This document shows, one piece after another, positions 10,791 to 22,116 of a stretch of 64,000 nt of DNA. Every line of letters begins with the position of its first letter. The stretch's first letter is position 1. The translations under genes and the position numbers were made by a program. The DNA is taken from positions 42,045-106,044 of the forward strand of contig JARKIF010000116.1 in NCBI GenBank assembly GCA_029378245.1. Reading direction: 5' to 3'. This DNA comes from Roridomyces roridus (lineage: Eukaryota; Basidiomycota; Agaricomycetes; Agaricales; Mycenaceae). The notes beneath the pieces were generated by a model, which did no database searches, was not told the origin of the DNA, and saw nothing but the letters and a program-made list of their open reading frames with translations.

Positions 10791-11765
10791 ATGACTGCGC
10801 GGGGTTCCGCGCAGCGTCTTCTGTGCTGCTACCGGTTATGGCAACCTGGACGTGGTCCGTGCGCCCATTCGGCGATATTACTCAATTCGACTTCTTCGTC
10901 CCCTACGCCTACATTGCCAAACGACAGCGACGAAGAAAAGGACGACGTGAAGCTCTGTAATTGCTCCCAGAGCTGTGGCAGGGCGCTAACCGAACGGACT
11001 CGACGACAACATTACTCAAAGGGCGATCCACTGGGGCGTCGACCATCGGTCACTATACCACGCAGGGGTCGATCGAAACGAGTAACGGGGACCACGGCTG
11101 GCTCCAGCGACGACGTGGACAAATTGAATGCCCATGACAACTCCGGTGACGACGCGCGCACATCGGATGACAACGGTTACAGTGTGGATGCCATGGCTGT
11201 CGACTTGGACCCACGTTCACCCTCTCCCTTCCTCGAGGATGTCGGCATGGATGTAGATGACGAAGATCTGCTTCTGTCGGATGTAGAGCTGCTGGATCTG
11301 GGCGAGGAGGACGAGTGGCTGCAATTTGACCCAGGGCAAGAGGTGGAGGAGATTCAGACTCGCGAGGAAATGGAACGCGAGCTAGAGGAGATGTTAACTC
11401 CGGCGGAGGAAGCAGCCTTGTGGGAGACTCGTGCGTTTCCCAACTGCAGCATTTTCACTCAACTCATCTGTAGGCCAAGGGAACGACATTCTCACAGAAC
11501 GAGATTGCGATAACCTACGTGCATTTCAGCTCAAGATGATTTGCTCTATGCCGATGCTGGTGTTTGCTCAGATGATACTACGCCTTCCGCCAGAAACTCG
11601 AGATTAGCTCCCATTGGGTCATGATCCACCGCGTCGCGACGCTTTCTGGTGTGGAGCCGTATGGTACGACTGCTGTCGTGCATAGCTTTCACCGGACGCT
11701 ATGCTGATTCGTCGTTTTGTCATTATTGCAAGCAGAGTCGTTTTGCACCGAACGAAAAGACACGA
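10791..11765 (+). pseudogene. Tnp2/CACTA-type transposase N-terminal remnant
   Basis: The open part begins at 10791. It carries a C-x-C-x3-C cluster followed by RTRRQH (CNCSQSCGRALTERTRRQH), the N-terminal finger of fungal CACTA/Plavaka-type transposases, then a long acidic linker. A GTGCGT...TGTAG intron (about 11430-11472) joins to FQLKMI...VFAQMILRLPPE. An in-frame TAG follows at 11605-11607. In shifted frames, YDCC and then C-IAFTGRYAD and CHYCKQSRF are recognisable; these match the CPYCGxxR region of Tnp2 proteins. Stop plus frameshifts mean no active enzyme. The downstream catalytic half is missing from the element. Confidence 0.6.
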
Positions 11766-11794
11766 CTTTTCTGCTAACTGCCTCGTCGCTGCAA

Positions 11795-12389
11795 GCTCTT
11801 CACAACGCCCGAGACACCGCAAACAGCTGTCCGAGTTCCATCCTCGCGGCGTCAAGCAAGCTGATAGTAAGCTCGTCAGTCCTTTGTCTCCGTCTTGTGT
11901 TAATGCTTTTCAGATACCCGAGGCACTCTCACGTTGGATGATTTCGCGGCGATATGGTCTACTCCCGTCGTTCTTCAAGCCACCAACGATGCTCTCAAGC
12001 CCGGCGCGCCAAAGGCCCCGAAACATGCGTGTTCTTGCCACTTCTTTCCTTTCGCACTGAATCGTTTTAGTAAGGTCGAGGCAGCGCCGTTAGCTGTACG
12101 TACCTCAGGATCGTCGCCGGGCTGCAGCAGATTACTGAATGATTTCAAGGCCGTGATGCCAGCGCAGAAACGGAAGCGGGTGCGTACTCCTCAATTTCGC
12201 ACTGAACGACCACTGATGCTCGTGTAGAAGACGGAGCCGAAGGAGGAGGAGGTGGAGGCGGAGGAGAAGCCGAAGCGTACTAAGAAAGCCAAGCAGGAAT
12301 TGACCATATCCAAGAGCGAGCAGCCGAATTCTCCCAAGAAGAAACCAACCACCGGACGGCAGCGCACAATACGAAACAGATCTTGGTAA
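11795..12389 (+). other. Exon-like segments with a Lys/Glu-rich tail inside the CACTA element
   Basis: Several short open segments are bounded by good splice signals: GTAAGC about 11868 to TTTTCAG about 11910, GTACGT about 12096 to TTT-CAAG about 12149 with a TACTGAAT branch site, and GTGCGT 12180 to GTGTAG 12227. One segment reads TRGTLTLDDFAAIWSTPVV; the last is strongly Lys/Glu-rich (EEEVEAEEKPKRTKKAKQEL) and ends in TAA at 12387-12389. The phases do not all agree, so I cannot offer a closed model. The fragment is unlike Tnp2 and could be captured host sequence. Confidence 0.35.
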
Positions 12390-13794
12390 GAGAAACCAGC
12401 GCGATCGCGTACTTGTTTGCTCACAAATTCTTCCCAGATATTTTATGCTACTAATGGATTCTATCGGAGCTTAGAAAACTGTATCCACTCAAATTACTGT
12501 AATTACTCGCTGTACAAATTTATTGGAGGTTTAAATGACCGAGAATGCGTTAGAGTCGCGTTGATCAAGAACGCGTCGGTGAGTTTACATTTGTTTGTCA
12601 TCTCCTTCTTCTGCACCACCACCATCCCCAACGCCGCGTCCGCCGCTGTCCGTCTCACACCAGGTAGGCCCCGCGCGCTACACTCTCTCACCTACTCTGA
12701 GACCCTCTTTCAGCCTATCTCCGTCACTGTCGCGTCCAGCAGAACGCGCCGTTCTCGCAAACATCTACCGTCTCAGCGCCGGGCACATAGGGGTTCTATG
12801 GGCAGAAAGGTGTGTCATATGGGTTCCAAACCGTCTATGTGGACTAAACCTACCGTTTCAGACGCATATATTCATGTTGCGCGAAGAGGATTGCCGTGCC
12901 AAAGAACACGCCAAAGGTGTGTCTTTTTTTCTTCCGTCGACGCCCTTCCTCGTCGAACCGGCTGTCTCGCAGGCCCACTCGGGGAGTCTGGTGGACCTCC
13001 CGTCGTCGAAAAGGGTCGCACGGATGCACTTGAAAGCTCGACTGCTCGTACTGAGACCCATCTCCAGCTAACACCTGCTCGACGCGACGACAACGCGTCT
13101 GACCAGCGAATCGCCCTCAGCTGGTCCCTCTGTACGACGAAAGCCCTGCCTGGCTGCCCGCGGTGCCTCCGCGTTGACCCAACCTCTCGTCCTCCCCACC
13201 ATCTCCTCGTCACCCCTACCTCCAATCGTGCCCTCCCGTTCTCCTCCTTTCTTCCCTCTGCCCGGGGACAGCGCCACTGTACTCGTCGGCGCAGCACCGG
13301 TCCATGACGAGCAGTCGCTGCGGGAGGGTCCTGGAACCGGACTGTTCCTCTACCCTCGCGCGTCGTCCATCGGTGTATCTGATGCGGACGCGCGGCGCTT
13401 CCCGACCTTTTTATCCCCGCCATCTGTTCTCACCACTCCACGCAGCCCATCGACCTCTCACCATCACCTCTGACGGCACACTGGACCCAATCAACAATCT
13501 ACTCTTGGGACGAGAGAAGTCAAAACCAGGCGCTGCATTGAATCAGCAGCTGTCGATGCTGGAACGCGACGAACGAAGAGTAAGATAGGTACGTTGGTCC
13601 CACCTCCGCGCGAGCCTTATGGCTCACATTATTGGCAGATGCCTGCATGTACTCCCTCTCCTCCTTCCACCGACGGCGTCATCTACAGCCTCGCCCGGCC
13701 ATCGTCCTCACCATCCCCGCTGCCCTCAAACCCGGTTTTCACCGCTCTCAACGACGTCACCATCACCTCGCGAATGAAGACAGTAATGAAAACT
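12390..13794. other. CACTA interior without a recognised gene
   Basis: Open stretches rich in Ser/Pro/Arg occur on both strands (for example 12595-13071 plus and 12872-13423 minus), but none has a recognisable motif or a consistent splice structure. The sequence is probably decayed interior of the CACTA-like element. Confidence 0.4.
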
Positions 13795-14760
13795 TGCATG
13801 TGCGTATCAATGTGGTCGTTATTTCCCTTCGTTCTTTCTCACCAGTTTCTAGGCTCACCCGAGAGCTCACATTCAATACTCCTGCGCCGCACGAGGGGCG
13901 ATCTGTCGTCCAACCCGGTGTGTTTTTCATCACGCATTCCCATGCTGATTCTGACAATTTCTTTACCCAGTAGTCGACGCCATCAAGCTCAGCTAGCTAC
14001 TTTAGTCACTTCCGGTGCGTGCCTCGTCTAACTTATTCCTTACTAACGAGTCTAAGGACGGCAATCAAGACCTTCAACAAACATGATGTGTGTGTCCATC
14101 TAGTCGTTCTTTCTGACGAATTTCCAAGCTCACACGAAAGCTCATATTCAACATTCTGGCCGCCATTGACCATTCGCGTGCTTCTTATCGCCACCGTCGG
14201 CCTCCCCGGTTGCCAGCTGACGACAGTGACGGGAGCATCACGATGAGGAGCGTCGATCTGTCGTGCACCCGATGTGTTTTTTATGGTACGTTTCCTTCGT
14301 CGTTCTGACAATTTCTTCATATTAGCACTCTACGTCGTCCGTTGGTTGCCACCAGTGCGTGCGCGACGAGCGTGATGGGTAACTTTTCATCTAGTCGTTG
14401 TTCTGACCTCCGTTCTTTCTCACCGATTCCCAGGTTAACACCAAAGCACACATTCAAGATTCCATGGAGCCTCGATTTGAATACCAATCCGGTGAGTGTT
14501 TTATGACGCGTTCTTGTCCTCATTTTGACAATTTCTGTTTTTCACCAGTATTCTTGTCACTGCTCGTTGTAGGGCTCCAGTGCGTGCGGCTCTTCTGCCT
14601 TTTTTTCTCTCTCTCTCTCAACAAGTCTCTCCAGGCGATGGATATAAGAATCAAAATCAAGGAACGTGATGCGGTGAATATAATATAATATACCTCTTTC
14701 CCTTCGTTCTGTCTGACCGATTTCTAGGTTTGAACACTCACCCTCCTACCGCGCATTTGT
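13795..14760 (+). repeat. Tandem array of about 290-bp exon/intron-like units
   Basis: Four diverged copies, starting near 13805, 14095, 14385 and 14690, share the blocks TCGTTCTTTCTCACC..TTCCCAGG, then AGCTCACATTCAA, and in three copies GATCTGTCGT..CCCG-GTGTGTTTT and TTCTGACAATTTCT ending in CAG/TAG. Each unit therefore looks like a short exon with GT and polypyrimidine-AG borders repeated in tandem. No long frame runs through the array. It lies wholly inside the CACTA-like element. Confidence 0.5.
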
Positions 14761-15731
14761 CAACTCTATAACTGTATCTTGCCAGCTCATCCTCTTCAAC
14801 CCCAGACTTATCGATTCAACCCTCGAACGCTGCCGCCAAGGTCAACTTCAACGCCATTGCCATCGCCCGTCCGCTGGAGCCTACGACCACCGCCTACTAC
14901 CGCCGTCTTCGATTCGTATCGTCACCTGCGTCGCGTCGCACGCTAGCTGTCTTAATCGAGGCAAGGCAACCTTGCACTTCATTTACTTGCATGACTGACC
15001 GCAAACTTACAGCCTTGATTTCCCGACTATTTGAGGTGCGCCGAGTCACTTTCCCTCTCATCGTGGACGACTCGTACATCTAAGTACATGTAGTCAGTAA
15101 TTAGTGGTCAATAAAATTGGTTTTTATTCTAATGGAATGGCGGGAACCCGAAAGGCGACAACAACCCTCCCATGAAGTGCCTATGTACTGCAAAAGAGTG
15201 TCCGAAGGCACTCCCATAGTATAGCCCGAATCACTGCTATGGAGTGCTCGAGGTCACTCCCAGTGTCTATGGTTTTTTACCAAAAATCACTTCAAGGGAG
15301 TGGCCGAGAGCACTCCATAGCAGTGACTCGCCACCTCCCTTGGAGTGATTTGCGGTCACTCCTAGGAAGTGACTCTGCTTTACACAGTGCCCGTTGGACT
15401 ACCCCCTTTTCCTCAAGATGCTGGCCTCCCGCCGTCGCAGTCAACAGCGTTCCCTCACCGCCGCTGCGTTTCTCACCCATGATGGCCCAGATCCTGACCC
15501 AGTTACGCTCAACGGCTTGGATTTACTTCGTACTGGTGGATTGGACCTGACCGTAGAGTCGGGGTTTCGTGCGCGAAAGGCGTTGGAAGGTTGGCGATAC
15601 AGTTGTGTGTGGAAAGACTTGGGGCACTCCCATGCTTGACTTTGGGGCAATGTGCAGTCGGGATTAGGAGCCATCGTGTCGTTATTGCTTCTGGATACGT
15701 ATTGGACAACGCCGCCGCCTTTATTGCAATC

Positions 15732-15749
15732 GAGAGAGAGAGAGAGAGT
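15732..15749. repeat. GA dinucleotide microsatellite
   Basis: An uninterrupted (GA)n run lies just 3' of the F-box C-terminal piece. A similar run occurs at about 46223-46240. Confidence 0.85.
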
Positions 15750-15877
15750 GAGTTCGAGATCGCGGATTGGACCTTTTGGTGCGATCAGGTTCGGCCGCGC
15801 GGAAACACATGGATCGTTGGGAGTGCAATTCTTTATGGATTTAGGGCCATTATTTGATACTACAATACTTTGCCTCT

Positions 15878-17241
15878 TTACAATCTTGACACCGTCGAAA
15901 CAGCAGCCTCCTTGCCCTCCGCCCGATCGACTTCCTTCCCCGCTACCACCGCAGTCGCATCCCGCGTCGTAGAGTCCGTCAAAGACGCCCTCGTCGCTCT
16001 CCTCGCCTCATCCTCCAACTGCTTGCCTAGAATCACCGGGTCAGAGCCAACGGTGACGGAGGCGACGCCTCGCAGCCACATGCGTTGCTGGGCGAATCCT
16101 TGCTCGATCATAGCCTTTGAGATGGAATTGTGAGTATTGGTACGGAAACAAAGCAAGTCTCATACCTGAATCCCGTCAATGACGTACCATCCGTGTGCGG
16201 ACGCGACCTTGTACATTGTCGTCTCGAGGGGCTTGTACTGTAAGCGCGTCAGTATTCGCAAGCATGGAAAGCTGATCTCACATACAGGCATCTCAAGGAA
16301 AAGGCGCTGGGTCGGATACGGAAGTATGGGAGACGCGTCGGTGGGGATGCGATAGGCAATGGTGAACACAGCAGAGGCCGTGGTATAGACCATCCGCTCC
16401 GCCAGCGTCTGAGGAGCAAAACTCGCTGCTCACGGGTCAGTTTGGCCAAGATTCAGAATGAAGCGACGCACGGATACACCCAACGGCCATCAGAATCCGT
16501 GCCTTTCCCTCCCCAACGAGATGGGTCTCCACGTCCGTTGGACTGCGCAGATGAATAAACTCCAGATGCTTCATAGCGTCTTTCACGTCCTGCACCTCCT
16601 GTTCGTCTCGGTTGATGAGGAAGATGGGGTTAAGGCCGAGGAGGGTGAGTGCCTGCGCGGATGAACGCGTAGTGGCTCCACCGCCGATGACCAGGCCTGC
16701 AAATGGACCTGACGCAGGTTTGGGAGGGTAAGATGCAGACGCATCGGAGGGGACGGTGGACGACGGATGTTGTTCGCGTAGAGCTGCAAGCAAGGCGTTT
16801 CTGACCCCCAAGACTGAGGGAATGTCAGCGGAACGGATAGAGTGAATGTAAAGGCACGGACTGTCTGTGTTCTGACCGACGAGTTTCACGCCCCCTTCAG
16901 GCGTCGGTACTTTGACGATCGTATTGCATGCATTGGTAACCTGGCTCTCCGGAGCGATTTCGTCGAGGAATGGGATAATAGCGGTCTTCAATGGCATGGT
17001 CACCCTGGATGCATCTTAGTTTTCACTTTTCGAGGAGAGGCAGCAAAACTGACGCCGCTCCTCCGCAATTGTCATCGTGAATCACAGCAAGCATTTCCTG
17101 TGTAACCTTGCTCGTAGACCATATCGTATATGTGCTTTCCGTGCCCAGGCTCTTGAAACATTGGTTGTGCAGTGTCGGAGCTGCAGAGTGGGCGATAGGA
17201 AAGCCGAAGAGGTGATATTTCTTGGACGGTGGCGGAGGCAT
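15878..17241 (-). CDS. Shikimate/quinate 5-dehydrogenase-like protein
   Basis: Six exons on the minus strand (17241-17054, 17004-16862, 16813-16472, 16425-16286, 16237-16166, 16114-15878) give 374 codons with one stop; all introns are short GT-AG. The N-terminal half has the AroE substrate domain: GFPIAHSAAPTLHN near residue 15, the catalytic-lysine motif VTMPLK near 65, then NACNTIV and GQNTD. The C-terminal half has the NADP-binding glycine loop GGGATTRSS near 175. Such enzymes reduce 3-dehydroshikimate or oxidise quinate with NAD(P) in the cytosol. Fungal shikimate synthesis usually uses the pentafunctional Aro1 protein, so a stand-alone copy like this is more likely catabolic or a side-branch enzyme; that is inference. 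The next gene upstream on this strand is the NmrA-like gene, 617 bp away. Confidence 0.88.
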
Positions 17242-17858
17242 TATGGGTGGTTCAGAGTGGGGAAGAGATAGGAGCCCCAGGTGAAATGCAATGAAGATAA
17301 AGATGATCGGAGCCAGGTTCGTCGACGGAAGAGACCAATTCCATGACTGATCGTGGACGGAAGAAAGCGGTTCCGTCTGGGCCACGCCGGGCCGGTGGCT
17401 GCCGGTCGGACCCCACATTCTCCTCTCTCCTCTCTGCGTTTTTCTCTACCGTTGAGCTTGTTCAATTAAATAATACTAGTTCCGTGTCCGCTTTTCTGAA
17501 GCAAGCGTTCTCACAACTTATTAGCCGAGAAAGTTCGTTTTGGGAGTGAATTGAATTTATGCTTCTGCTTTCTACTAGTACAATTGATTTGAACTCGACA
17601 ATGCTGAAGGCAACTCGATTCTCGAAGGTTAAGTACCACCGGCGTCTCAGACTCTCTATCGTTTGACAGTTCACGGTACGCCCGGCGCAACCCGCTTAGT
17701 ATTTACCGGCATCTGTTCGGTGATCTCGTCCCCGCCCGCTGCTGAAGCCAATTTGACTCTAACCCGCGCGCTGGCCGCTGTCTGAGTGCATATTAATTGT
17801 ATTTGGTCTTTAGACGCCTGCTCTGGACGAGTATCGTTTGCCTCGGCCGACAAATTAT
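17242..17858. other. Intergenic between two minus-strand genes
   Basis: These 617 bp lie between the start of the dehydrogenase-like gene (17241) and the stop of the NmrA-like gene (17859). I see no additional gene, tRNA or repeat. Confidence 0.6.
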
Positions 17859-19001
17859 CTACTGGTCTAAACTCTTGACAAACTCCTTCCACGTCCGCGG
17901 CTTCCTCGCAAGACCCTCGTGGCTCGAAATCTCCTTGGTGCCGTAAACTGATACCGTGTCAGTCTATGATATGGAGCTCAAATCCGGACGACTTACATCC
18001 ATATTCAGCGAAGACGACCCAGCATTCAACCAAGTCCTCTACAATGTGGGGCGGCAGACCGAACGCCCGAAGACTCGCGCCGTAATCTTCGGTGGTTATC
18101 TGCTTGAAGACGACTTTCTTCCCGGTCACTGCAAACGTGGTTAGGCTCAAAATCATCCAAGGAAGAAGAAACCCGACTAACATTCACCGAGCTGGCCTGC
18201 AATGTCCCCGGCAGCAATCATCTCTCCCGCCGTGCGGACCTCGGATCCACTGGGGAAGACCGGGAGCTCAAACACATGGCGCACATACAACCCATAGTCG
18301 TAAGCCGCGTCAATGATAGGCATGCGCGTCGTCGGGGGTACAGGCCACTCCAGCGCAAGCGAACCGTCCTCAAGCTTGGTGTGCGCCATCGGGCTCTCGA
18401 TCATGTTGACGGCATAGAAGCCTGCCTGGACGTCCACGAACGGCGCACCAATCTGGCGCCCGTACTCTGTCGCGGCAGCTTTGCCCTCAAAGTGATATAC
18501 GTGAGGGAATTTGCCGCCGCTGATCTTGTCGAAGGAGACGAGCCCAGACCAGACGATGCGCTCGGCGCCACTTGCTTTGGCCGCGTCGAACAGCTGCTTT
18601 GCCTCTGCGGTTTCCTGCTCGTGATGAGTACTATTCAAGTGAAAACAAGCGAGGGCTCACTCTTTCTGCGTTCATATGCTCCCAAAATTCGTGACGAGCT
18701 AGACAGTCAGGTTATCAGATCGGTAGAGCCCCTTGATTTCGCAACGTACGAAAATCATGTTCGCGCCTTCAAACGCCTTGTACACTTCGTCCTTGTTTCC
18801 GACCACCAACGAGACGCTCACGACCTCGACGCCGCGACTCGCAAGCGCCTGAGCGGTGGGCTTGGAAGCATCCCGTGTAAACCCGCGGATGCGGTACGCC
18901 TTGTCCGATTCTTCGAGCGCCTTGATGACGCTTCCACCCTGAATACCTGTGGCACCCACAACGGCCACGAGCGGGGCAGATACAGTGTCGGTAATGGTCA
19001 T
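17859..19001 (-). CDS. NmrA-like NAD(P)-binding protein
   Basis: Five exons on the minus strand (19001-18746, 18698-18661, 18614-18188, 18128-17997, 17947-17859) give 314 codons with one stop. The N-terminus is a Rossmann fold with VAVVGATGIQGGSVIKAL (GxxGxxG motif), then GFTRDASKPTAQAL, typical of NmrA/HSCARG sensors and related atypical SDR reductases. The middle has ERIVWSGL and VYHFEGKAAATEYGR, and the end has the family's KPRTWKEFVK. Family members bind NAD(P) and act as redox-sensing regulators or reductases; which applies here cannot be told. Exon 2 is only 38 nt and exon 1 uses a GTTGCG donor; the more canonical GTACGT 4 nt upstream would lead into a stop. An in-frame ATG at about 19041 is an alternative start. 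Confidence 0.85.
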
Positions 19002-20237
19002 GTTGTCCGGAGGAGACTGGCCCAAGGCATTAATTGGCATTAAATACCCCAATTTCACTCTCCAGGAATCCCGATTCCCGATGCGGCCGGGTTATTAGCA
19101 ACACATTCACTGACCAGTGAGCGCTGACTCTCTTGCCGCGTCATGCTCTCGCCGAGGATGCTGACCACATTCCAAGCGCAAAGGAACAGTTTCCTTGTGA
19201 TGCAACCCGGATCACGACCTTTTAGGACCTTTTCTACTCCGCTCATACTCACGTGCACCCGCGTGAATTTCCTCCTCATTCCGACCGTTCAAACCCTCCA
19301 CTTGGCATTCGGCACCTTCGGCCAGCGTCAGAAACGTGTAGAGTGATCTCTTCTGATACTATGACATGAATCCTCGCTCGGCACGCCCTCGCAAAGCCCA
19401 GGAGTAGATTTTCAGGTAACCCTTCAAGCAATTCGATTCTGCTCAACTCACGCGCCGCGGCATCCTAAACGAAAAATTCTTGGGCTGATTGCGATTTAAT
19501 TGCATCTTTCTAGATCTTGTCTCTCTAATTTTCAACTCAGCTCACGCTCATGAGGAAGAATCTCTACCCATTGGCCCCGAGTAGCCGACGGGCGTTTACC
19601 TATCTCATCCCGTCGGTGATTCGGCCGTTGCGTTTCCTGGTGCTCGAACTCGCTAAATCCTCGTCCCCTTCAGCTTCGTACTGTACTGGAAACTAATCTT
19701 CTACACCTATTCTCGACCTCCAGGCCTTTCTCAATCTCACCTTTCCTCCGAATCCTCGCACCAGCCTCTGGATGTTTCGCTACGCACCATCTACTTACTT
19801 ACACCGAGCACAATCCTGCAGAACTGGGGTCAATGCAGCACGAGCCTCGATTCTGTGCCCTTTTCCCGTCTACCACGCTCGAAGTGCTCATGGCTGTCTG
19901 CGACAGTGAACGGCGAGCTTCGTGAGCTGATAAGGCCCACCGTAACAGGCGGACTGAACGATGGGAGTGCGACCGCGCGTCTCGTAGTGCGCCGGTAGCA
20001 TCGACACTGAGCGCTAGCGGTAGTAGACTGACACCGTTTACCCCCAATTTTTCACTGGCCGCGTTTCGATTGGGTCTGAATGTTGAACTCTGAGGAGACT
20101 TCAATCTATTTTCGAGGGTCCGGCTCTCGCAGCTAGGATTGGTCGAGGAGTTGGTTCATACGGTAACGATTAGTTTGGTGTAGAAATATCTATTTATTAT
20201 TTATTGAACGACCTCCATGAATTCGAAAGACCCAATT
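19002..20237. other. Intergenic
   Basis: No gene model is supported in these 1.2 kb. Short open stretches such as 19799-20104 (minus) lack coding features. The sequence is AT-rich near 20190-20215 just before the F-box relic. Confidence 0.5.
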
Positions 20238-21366
20238 TCAAAAGACCCATGGACTCTGGTAGATCAACCGCCTCCAGTAACGTCTGCTCTCAAGTATCAA
20301 GAGATTCATCCCCGCTTCTCTGAGCGCGTTCAGAGCAAGAACTGTGATGAGATCTGGACCCGGACCTTCGCTCGTAACAAATGCAGCACTGCTAAGAGCA
20401 GATTGCGCGCTGCGACGAGCTTGCAGCATTTTGAGAATCACGGGATAGTCGAAAGAAAATGAGTTCATCGACACAAAAGAGATTTCGTTGAGGTGAGGGA
20501 ACGCGATGGGCGTCTTGGCAAACATACTCAGATGAGCGTTTACAGTTTTGATATTGTTGGAAAGTAAAGTGAAAGCAGTGATGAAGGCGAATTTTTCGAG
20601 GATCTCCTCAGTGATAGGGACGGCGGGCAAGTCCTCGACGCAGAAACGCCGCGGCGTACAGGAAGAGCGGGGGAAAAATGGGTCCAAGTGATCGACGGGG
20701 TTTTTATCCCTGGATGCCAAGTTGACGGTAATTTCCGCCAAAGGAGCCCGAAGATGATCCAAAACTTCCACGTGGGTTACATATAGGCGTTTTAGCTGTA
20801 ACATCTCGATTACTGGATCACTGGGCTCTGGCCAGGGTTGGTCGAGATCGTAAGAGACCCTGATGCCCGCCTCGATGATGTTTGGTGCCATTTTCAGGAC
20901 ACGTCGATGCAATTCCAACGGGCCTTCTACCCGGTAGGAGGTGAGGCGGTACGTGGGGAAAGGTATGGGTGTGTAGGTGAAGTCACTATAGAACCCCACA
21001 TCCTCCAAGGAGGGCGCTGTTTCGAAGCAATTGATGCTATCGACTCCGACTTGGCTCTGTTCGTCGTACCATTGGATGGTAACCTCCGGAGGGATGGTAG
21101 GCGGCCACGAAGCGTCGCCATGAGGGGAACCAACGGCGCCGTAAGATCAATTTTGAGTTCTTCCCAAGAGAGGGAGCGCTCGCAAAGGAATCGAAACAAT
21201 TCGATTCGATCCGTGGAGTCTTGCATTTTGCATCCATAGAAATGAATTTTGAGTGACTGGGCGCGCTGCACCTGCGTCTGGAGCATAAGTAAAGGGTCTG
21301 CCTTTCTTTTGCTAGGCACGTGAACCAGCGCCCACAATGAAGGAGTGGATAACGCGATTTCTCTCC
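20238..21366 (-). pseudogene. Truncated F-box protein paralogue
   Basis: The minus strand begins inside the F-box (RRWREIALSTPSLWA at about 21360) and then follows the split F-box gene at 7775-15639 through HFYG, ELFRFL, RGRLPSLRRL, ETAPSLEDVGF, MAPNIIEAG and DYPVILKML. The N-terminal part with the PPEIL core is absent. One frameshift is visible near 21080: RGRLPSLRRL ends in one frame and IQWYDEQSQVG continues in another, consistent with one missing base. The C-terminus diverges after LILES. It is a 5'-truncated, frameshifted copy, useful as a template for the intact reading of the other gene. Confidence 0.8.
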
Positions 21367-22116
21367 AACGTCGGCTAACCTAGCGATTGCCGGTGTTCGC
21401 GTTCTCTTTCACATTCTGTTCATTTTTCAGACACAAGTCGACACAAAGTAAGCCAGTTATCCAAGGCCGACCCTCGCAATACTGATTTACGAGCCAGTTC
21501 GAGTTTCGTTTCTCGCGAACTTGAAGCATCTCTCTGCTTTTAGAAATCTCGAGAGCAGTCGACTCGGGACGCTTGCCATTCCCAGACTTGCTGCGTTCAA
21601 TTGCTCCTACTCTTTTCTTGGCACTACCGACTCCCTTCACCTCGCCACCCTTGTTGACCTGGATTCTCCCCTGGATTTCGCAGGCCTTATCCTGAAGCCT
21701 GGAGATGAAGAGACCGAGGAATGCTGTGATTCACATCAGTGATCAGACCACCTCTTGATCCTGGCGCCCATGTTGAATATTGCTAAACTACTGAAGCTGT
21801 TCGTCTGTGGGTAAATCTTCAACCTTCATGCCCGATAAATATTCGAAGACAGAAAAACAATCTGCGAGTCGTCAGTCTTTCCAGAAAAAAATCCAGATAA
21901 GTACAACGCAGTCCCCAGCCCTTACGACTGCAGTACTTAGTTTTGGCCACGACCTTTCCTAGAAGTCAGAACTTGACATTCGGAGGATGCGGATATCATT
22001 GGATGACAGTCTCGATAACACCTAGCACAACGCGAAAGCAAGTAGTAAAAGCACGATAACAGCAAAGCAGCGCCATTCTCCCTCCTTCAAGTTTGCCAGC
22101 ATCCACAAGACAAAGG
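21367..22116. other. Intergenic 3' of the orphan gene, with a short repeat
   Basis: No gene is supported. A block around 21729-21775 (TGATTCACATCA..CACCTCTTGATCCTGGCGCCCATGTT) recurs in diverged form at about 25749-25795 (TGATTCCCATCATCACCTCTTGATTCTG.CCCCATGTT), so the 1,027-residue gene is flanked by direct repeats. Confidence 0.45.

Larger units (their letters stand above)
10349..15389 (+). mobile_element. CACTA-like (CMC) DNA transposon, 5.04 kb, 4-bp TSD
   Basis: Inverted ends CACTGTGTAAAG (10349) and CTTTACACAGTG (ending 15389) continue imperfectly for about 24 bp. The flanking 4-bp duplication is CCCG (10345-10348 and 15390-15393), and removing the element plus one copy rejoins the F-box frame (ACC ACC CCG | TTG GAC TAC). 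Both subterminal regions (about 10370-10500 and 15160-15380) are packed with GGGAGTGC / CACTCC / AAGTGA motifs in both orientations, typical of CACTA elements. Inside are a decayed Tnp2-like transposase (10791-11765), exon-like segments of unknown origin (11795-12389) and a tandem array (13795-14760). The 4-bp duplication is more Chapaev-like than the usual 3 bp of plant CACTA elements. Confidence 0.9.
7775..15639 (+). pseudogene. F-box / LRR-like protein gene split by transposons
   Basis: Coding pieces are 7775-8311, 9548-10348 and 15394-15639 (537 + 801 + 246 nt, all multiples of three; 527 residues in total). The N-terminus has a coiled coil (about residues 50-80) and then an Agaricomycete F-box: RRMPPEILVEIFSHFLP, VISQVCSSWRKIA, STPSLWSTV. 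The rest resembles the leucine-rich tail of this family. The paralogue at 20238-21366 (minus) aligns across both break points: its HFYG matches HFY|G at the first break, and its DYPVILKML matches the sequence after the second break. F-box proteins recruit substrates to SCF ubiquitin ligases, but the exact substrate is unknown. No further frameshift or stop is visible, so the insertions are the only lesions. Unless both elements excise or are spliced out, the gene is dead. Confidence 0.9.
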
